Below, in pieces: positions 58,238-64,000 of a DNA stretch of 64,000 nt (positions are counted from its first letter, which is position 1; each line of letters begins with the position of its first letter). This DNA is from Otatea glauca (lineage: Eukaryota > Streptophyta > Magnoliopsida > Poales > Poaceae), in NCBI GenBank assembly GCA_036346275.1, contig CM070717.1, positions 4,585,178 to 4,649,177 on the forward strand. Direction: 5' to 3'. Both the position numbers and the translations under genes were made by a program. Under the pieces are notes generated by a model that was not told the origin of the DNA, searched no databases, and was given only the letters and a program-made list of their open reading frames with translations.

Positions 58238-59549
58238 TTTTCCTGACCGATGTCGGACATGACTTAAGGTTCTCATGGAGCGTTCCACTGACGTAGCTCT
58301 TGGCCGAGTGATACCCTTTGCCGACTGAAGTCGGACACGGCTTAGGGCTCTCATGGAGCGCACCACAGACGTGGCTCTTGGCCGAGTGATACCCTTTCCC
58401 GACTGAAGTCGGACACGGCTTAGGGCTCTCATGGAGCGCATCACTGACGTGGCTCTTGGCCGAGTGATACCCTTTCCCGACTGAAGTCGGACACGGCTTA
58501 GGGCTCTCATGGAGCGCATCACTGACGTGGCTCTTGGCCGAGTGATACCCTTTCCCGACTGAAGTCGGACACGGCTTAGGGCTCTCATGGGCGCATCAGC
58601 GTGGCCCTTGGCGAGTGATACCCTTTCCCGATCAAGTCGGACACGCTTAGGCTCTCATGGGCGCACCACGACGTGGCTCTTGGCAGTGATACCCTTTCCG
58701 ATGAAGTCGGACACGGCTTAGGCTCTCATGGGCGCATCACGGGCGTGGCTCTTGGCCGAGTGATACCCTTTCCGGACTGAAGTCGGACACGGCTTAGGGC
58801 TCTCATGGAGCGCATCACAGACGTGGCTCTTGGCCGAGTGATACCCTTTCCCGACTGAAGTCGGACACGGCTTAGGGCTCTCATGGGCGCATCAGCGTGT
58901 GCCCTTGGCGAGTGATACCCTTTCCGATCGAAGTCGGACACGGCTTAGGGCTCTCATGGAGCGCATCACTGACGTGGTTCTTGGCCGAGTGATACCCTTT
59001 CCCGACTGAAGTCGGACACGGCTTAGGGCTCTCATGGAGCGCGGCACTGACGTGGCCCTTGGCCGAGTGATACCCTTTCCCGACTGAAGTCGGACACGGC
59101 TTAGGGCTCTCATGGAGCGCACCACAGACGTGGCTCTTGGCCGAGTGATACCCTTTCCGGACTGAAGTCGGACACGGCTTAGGGCTCTCATGGAGCGCAT
59201 CACAGACGTGGCTCTTGGCCGAGTGATACCCTTTCCCGACTGAAGTCGGACACGGCTTAGGGCTCTCATGGAGCGCATCACAGATGTGGCTCTTGGCCGA
59301 GTGATACCCTTTCCCGACTGAAGTCGGACACGGCTTAGGGCTCTCATGGAGCGCATCACTGACGTGGCTCTTGGCCGAGTGATACCCTTTCCCGACTGAA
59401 GTCGGACACGGCTTAGGGCTCTCATGGAGCGCATCACTGACGTGGCTCTTGGCCGAGTGATACCCTTTCCCGACTGAAGTCGGACACGGCTTAGGGCTCT
59501 CATGGAGCGCATCACTGACGTGGCTCTTGGCCGAGTGATACCCTTTCAG
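58238..59549. repeat. Minisatellite, 78-bp unit, about 17 copies
   Basis: The unit contains GTGATACCCTTTCCCGACTG, AAGTCGGACACGGCTTAGGG and CTCATGGAGCGCATCACTGA. Seventeen occurrences of GATACCCTTT are spaced mostly 78 bases apart. Each unit holds the palindrome CCGACT-GA-AGTCGG. Because 78 is divisible by 3, the minus strand reads as an open frame of MRALSRVRLQSGKG-type repeats; this is most likely a by-product. Units near 58590-58745 and 58885-58930 are shorter because of several 1-4 base losses. Confidence 0.95.
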
Positions 59550-60081
59550 ATCTTATGGACTCGTTTAAAATCTTTGCACAGTGTCCTTGGTCCTCGTGGG
59601 GGCATACTCTTGAAGCCGTGTCCCTTTGGGTTTTAACTCCACTGTACATAATTCTACCGTGGTTTCAAAAGGCCCATTGTGGGACACATCGCAAGAAAAT
59701 ACATCTTTTGTTCAGATTGAAAACCATCCGTATTTTAATTAACTGGGGGAGCGGGAAAAGCACTTATCTTAGAGGTCGACGTGGCTTGCTCATGATTTGG
59801 TCAAACCCTGTCAAATCCCGTAAGTCGAGGCGTCAGGTCTGCAAATCACTTATGAACGAACTGAACGGGCGAGACGTTTCACAATCTTTTCCCGTCGACT
59901 CTTCAGTGACCTTACTGCCCTTCCCTTTTTTTAAAAAAGCCGGGCCGTATAACACCCGTCGTTTCATCTTTCGACTACTTCTTCTCCTCTCTAACTTTCT
60001 TGTCTCCTGAAATCTCCGTCTGCAAATCCAACCTTCGCTGTTCTAGCCTTTTCGCTTCGTCTCTCCGCCCTTTTGGTGAGA
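59550..60081 (+). other. Upstream region of the TE-7 antisense gene
   Basis: No credible ORF. CCTTTTTTTAAAAAAGCC (about 59927) and CGTATAACACCC (about 59946), followed by a long pyrimidine-rich stretch, could form a promoter and 5' leader for the next gene. Confidence 0.35.
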
Positions 60082-62747
60082 ATGTCTTCCTCTACCCCTC
60101 CTCCACCTTCACCGCGGGATTGGATGGTCTCGATAACAACTGAAGAGAGGCTGAAGTCCATGGTGGATGATGGGGTTTTGCCAAATTTAACTCTAATCTC
60201 CGCTCGTCCTGCCGCCGGTGAATCCGTTCCGACCCCTCGCTCCGAGGAGGCGGTAATCTTCGAATCCTTTTTATATCGCGGTCTTGGTCTTCCAATTAGC
60301 CCTTTCCTCCGTGGCCTTCTTTTCTTTTATGAAATCGAATTGGCGAATCTAAACCCCAATTCTATTCTTCAAATTTCTCTCTTTGTCCATCTTTGTGAAG
60401 CCTTTTTGGGTGTCAGCCCTCATTTCGACCTATTCCGCCATTTATATCTTTTGAAGCCTTATCCCTCCAAGAGCGACCCAAAGGTCGTGGGCGGCGCTGG
60501 GTTTAAATTGCGGGAAGGGCTAAAGAAGAGTTATTTCTCCATCCCTTCCAAAACCTCCAATAAGAGTGGCATCGCGAGTGGTTCTATTGTTCCAACCTTG
60601 ACGCGGCCCTACCTTCTTTCGCGGGCTCCGCCTAAAGCTTCTCTTTCTTGGATATCCACCCCCAACTCCGCCGATATGGACCAGGTGAACGATCTTCTGG
60701 GGCTGATCATGCAATTGAAGGAAAATGGTCTCACCGGGGTAGGCCTAGCCCTCCATTTTGTTGCTCGACGAACCCAACCGTTGAAGGAAAGGGTTCATTT
60801 GGGGTTTGCCTATGAAGGTAGAAATGACCCGATGCGTGAGCGGCCAGATGAACTGACGAAGGAGGAAATCTATGCTTGGGTCGCAGAACTCTTCATCCCG
60901 AGTGTCGAGATTTCCTCTGTCAGGTGTCCAAGGTCTTTCACCGCTCTGCGGCCTCGTCCTGAGGTAAGCGTGTTTATCCGTGTAATTCCATTATACTCAC
61001 CCTGTGAATATCTCCTTACCCTTGAACTTACTTCCAGGACCGTAATGCGTTCTTCAGCGTTGCTCCTCTTCCGGAGATGCCTCTTCGCGTAGATCGTTCC
61101 CCGAAGCGACGAGCGAGATCTCCTGCGGGTGATCCTGCCGCAAAAAAGGGAAAAACGATACTATCCGAGGCTTCAGTGTCTCCCCGACGTCCGGCGGGCG
61201 CCTTCCAAATTCGGGATCCTCCGGCGGTGGCTCCAGCGTCTTCAACCTCTCCCCTCGACGATCCGACGATGGGGTCTCGTCCCGAGGAAAAGGATCTGGG
61301 TTCCCGAGAGGAGCCCCGAGGGCCGACTGGTGGCATCCCGAGTGGTTCCTCCAGCGGTGGTCCGACTGCTCAAAAAAAGCCGCCAATGAGGATGAAGAAA
61401 TCTGGCAGGTTTGTTCTCTTGTCGCATCTTCATCTGCGTCCTGTTTTCGGCTTGGTGACAATCTCCATTCGCAGGGATCCTTCGATCGAAGTTCCCATCG
61501 GGACTTCATTCGTAACCTCGGCGGGGGTTGAGCCCTCAGAAGCTCCCGAAAAAGTGACGGGGACTACCGTTGAGGATACCGGGATTCCTCCCGGCCCCGT
61601 ATCTCCGTCCCTGACCCCTCCTCCAGTACCGGACCCTGCCGCTCCGGGATCGGCTTCCAACTCGTTCCCCGAGGTCGAAGAAATCGATCGAGTCCCTCTA
61701 GCCCCCGCTCGTCCCGGCTTATAACGGAGACCGCATGGATTGATGGGGATGAAGGCGTGAAACTCGTGGATGACCTGGAGGAGGAGGAGAAGGAGAGGAA
61801 CGAATTCTATACTCATGCTGCGGCCTGCGCACGCGCAGCCCGGGCGAGTACTTTTCCTCCGGCCCCTAAATACCTGGCTCCATAGTTTGTGGTGTGAATG
61901 TTCTTTTTCTTTTTTCCGCGGTGGCCGCAGAAAATAGGGGAGCGCTTTGAGCTAAAATCCGAGTACTTTAAGAGAATGCTTCCTGAAATCCGAACGCGCC
62001 AGGAGTACTTGGCTGACTTGGAACGCGTTAAGGCTGAGTACACTGGCGAATTGCGGACCCTTCGGTCCAAGGTCCAGGCGTTGCGGGCGGAGCAGGGTGT
62101 CTTGCGCCAGGAGAAGCTGGATGCGGTTGGTTCCCTCCGAGGTAACTACTTGTCGGGCTTATGCCGTGTTTTTTGGCAACCCTTTTCATAACCTTTCTTG
62201 TCTTCTTTGACAGCTTGGGGTTCCGCTTTTGCAAAACTCCAGGATCGACTTAAAATCGCGGAGGAATCTAAGACGAAGCTGGAGAAGCTGGAGGAAGAAT
62301 ATGAAGGTACAACCGACGGCTTGGCCTTATCGAGCTTACATCGCTTTCACGATGCCTTTGTTTGCGGGTTATAAGCTCAAGACTCGGGCGCAATATGCCG
62401 TTTTCAGCGAGAAGTTGGAAATCGTCGAGGTGTCTTGCGCTAAATTCCAGGAGGTTTCTGTTCCGCTACTGAGTTCGCTTCAACCCATGGGTGAGAGGCC
62501 ACTCAACAGGGATCAAGTCATCTCTCGGCTGGAGGAAGCTCCTGTGGCGCTCAAGAGCCTACTGAAGGAGTCGGCGGCCAGCGGCGCTAGTCAAGCTTTG
62601 GCGATTACCAAATCCTTGTACCCCCGAGTGGATCTTGAGGCCATCAAGGAAGGTTACGCCCGCAATGTAGACGAAGACCGGGCTGCTGAACTCTGGGAGG
62701 AGGTCAGGGACACCACGGTTTCTATAGTAGAGACTCTGGAACTATAA
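60082..62747 (+). pseudogene. TE-7 antisense gene with plant transposon domain (Pfam Transposase_28-like), multi-exon
   Basis: Exon 1 starts at ATG 60082 (MSSSTPPPPSPRDW). Its residues of about 60-140 (FESFLYRGLGLPIS, FLRGLLFFYEIELANLNPNS, HLCEAFLGVSPHFDLFRHL) match what I know of the domain called putative gypsy type transposon. Introns with GT and AG ends fit at 60964-61037, 61409-61474 and 62142-62213, and joining them keeps frame. A fourth, about 61848-61930, fits less well. The last, 62307-62367, ends in GG instead of AG, so its acceptor is probably mutated. A frameshift lies at 61690-61725. Middle exons are Pro/Ser-rich; later ones form coiled coils (LADLERVKAEYTGELRTLR, then TKLEKLEEEYE). 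The function of this antisense product is unknown. Confidence 0.75.
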
Positions 62748-63014
62748 ACTGAATGTATAAAAAGCGTTCCCTGTCCCTGCGTTATTTTTTTGGGCATAAG
62801 ATGCATATGAATCGATAACTTATAACTTTGTTTTTGGTTTTGACTGGAAACCTTGTCCGACTGACTCAGCCCCCGGGCTCTGGGACATGGTCTGGGACGC
62901 ATGTCCCTGGGCCTTATCATGGAAGCGAAGTATTCGTGTATATATGGAATTTTATAAGCGATGGTCAAGTCTGTCTTTTATTCATGGGGGAACAAGACAA
63001 GATGTGAAATTTAA
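62748..63014. other. Spacer between convergent TE-7 genes
   Basis: The antisense gene (plus) and pol (minus) converge here. It is AT-rich and holds both probable 3' ends; no clear poly(A) signal could be chosen. Confidence 0.4.
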
Positions 63015-64000
63015 GTGAAGAAGCGACGTAGCCGTTCTATATTCCACGTATTCTTGTTGAAGTGTGCCATCTTCGCGCTTGAGTTTGTAAGCTTCGGGGC
63101 GAACTATTTCATCAATGACGTAAGGTCCCTCCCAGCTTGGGGAAAGTTTATGTTCGCTTTTTTGATTCCTCCTCAGGACTAAGTCCCCTTTGGAGAACGC
63201 TCGGCTTTTTATGTTACGCCCGTGATAGCGTCGCAATCCTTGAAGGTATTTCGCTGATCGAATTGTTGCGATGTCCCTAGCTTCTTCCAGTCTGTCTAGG
63301 TCTTCAAGGCGGCTGTCTTCTGAGGCGATCTCTTAATAACTCCGAACCCGCGGGGATCCGAATTCTAACTCAGTTGGTAAGACTGCTTCTGTGCCGTATA
63401 CTAGAAAGAAAGGTGACTGCCCGGTTGCTCTGCTGGGAGTGGTTCGTAGCCCCCAGAGTACCGAAGGCAATTCTTTGACCCATCGAGTGGCGTATGGCTG
63501 GAGCCGGTCGAAGATTCTTGTTTTTATGCCTTGGAGCACCATGCCATTGGCTCGCTCAACCTGTCCGTTACTTCGGGGGTGCGCGACAGATGCGAAGCAG
63601 ATCTTTATGCCCAGCTTCTCACACCAATCTTGAAACTCTTCGCCTCTGAACTGGGTACCGTTATCGGTGATGATTCGGTTGGGTACGCCAAATCTTACGA
63701 CGATTTCTTGAAAAAATTCTTTGGCTTTTGCCGCGGTGATGGTGGCGACTGGTTTGGCTTCAATCCATTTTGTGAATTTATCAACAGCAACGAAGAGATG
63801 TGTATATCCTCCCTGTGCCTTCTTCAAAGGTCCCACCATGTCAAGCCCCCAGACGGCAAGAGGCCACGTGATCGGGATAGTCTGCAACTCTTGTGCTGGC
63901 TTGTTCATCTGTCGTGCAAAGAATTGGCATCCTTCGCAAGTCCTTACAATATCCTCTGCATCCGTGACTGCAGTCGGCCAGAAGAACCCTTGGCGGTAAG
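63015..64000 (-). pseudogene. pol: TE-7 pol, integrase end (partial)
   Basis: The frame enters from the window edge with the integrase zinc finger (CEGCQFFARQ, about 63935) and then the core: LDMVGPLKKAQGGY, DKFTKWIEAKPV, TDNGTQFRGEEF and NGQVERANG supply the two Asp and the Glu of the DDE centre. Then come LPSVLWGLRTTPSRATGQSP and a TAA stop at 63333-63335. The same frame continues as GLRRYHGRNIKSRAF and GDLVLRRNQKSE to about 63060. The usual C-terminal TWNIERLRRFF appears in a shifted frame and ends at about 63015. These motifs are typical of Tat/RIRE2-type elements. Confidence 0.88.

Larger units (their letters stand above)
56631..64000 (-). mobile_element. TE-7: Tat/RIRE2-like Ty3/gypsy element, 3' half
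   Basis: On the minus strand the order is pol (integrase end), then a region with two opposite-strand genes and a minisatellite, then polypurine tract and 3' LTR. An antisense ORF and satellite-like arrays between pol and the 3' LTR are known features of Tat-lineage elements. The element continues beyond the window. GTCAC (56626-56630) would be one half of its target duplication. Confidence 0.8.

Noticed and set aside
57944..59515. Minus-strand ORFs of up to 214 codons with MRALSRVRLQSGKG repeats
   Set aside because: They are translations of the 78-bp minisatellite, with no start context or domain.
58238..59549. Possible CRISPR-like array
   Set aside because: Units are contiguous and near identical without unique spacers, and the DNA is eukaryotic.

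Overview
The window is plant nuclear DNA made almost entirely of nested transposable elements. The likely source is a grass with abundant Ty3/gypsy elements. That inference rests on several long-LTR chromoviruses (Tekay/Del-like, with an initiator-tRNA-Met primer site and a C-terminal chromodomain), a Tat/RIRE2-like gypsy element with an antisense ORF, a Tourist-like MITE and hAT elements. I cannot name the species. I found no convincing host gene, tRNA or rRNA.

Layout. TE-1 (1-19079, + strand) is a chromovirus whose 5' LTR is cut by the window start (1-2064). It has a primer-binding site, an extra ORF ahead of gag (called ORF0 here), gag-pol, a polypurine tract and a 3' LTR (13814-19079). 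Three elements sit inside it: a solo LTR (2854-6034, TSD TTCCT) splitting ORF0, a long foldback element (about 8385-10155) splitting gag, and a 1061-bp hAT element (16165-17225, 8-bp TSD) in the 3' LTR. After TE-1 come an unexplained 220 bp, a 5'-truncated chromovirus TE-2 (19303-24326) and an LTR fragment TE-3 (24327-25772). Next is a low-copy island (25773-29234) with small inverted-repeat elements.

From 29235 there is a second hAT copy, broken at 29906 by TE-4 (minus-strand chromovirus, 29907-31992 plus 46215-55393). Inside the 3' LTR of TE-4 lies the complete TE-5 (31993-46214, minus strand, TSD GAGGG). The right end of TE-4 is truncated and followed by a Ty1/copia LTR remnant (55394-56630). 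A Tat-type gypsy element, TE-7 (56631 to beyond the window, minus strand), interrupts that remnant. TE-7 carries a 523-bp LTR, a 78-bp minisatellite, two plus-strand genes antisense to pol, and the end of pol. The deduced insertion order is hAT-2, then TE-4, then TE-5. TE-1 came before its three inner insertions.

How the parts work together. In all three chromoviruses with a leader (TE-1, TE-4, TE-5), an ORF lies between the primer site and gag. Its predicted alpha-beta-beta-beta-alpha pattern resembles a double-stranded-RNA-binding domain, and it is followed by a short coiled coil and often a Pro-rich tail. In the same elements a splice-donor-like AG/GTAG motif follows the primer site, and splice-acceptor-like AG motifs sit directly before the ORF0 ATG and the gag ATG. 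This suggests that alternative splicing chooses between ORF0 and Gag-Pol. It is the strongest candidate for an undescribed system in the window. All gag-pol frames seen are broken by stops or frameshifts, so no element is autonomous as it stands.
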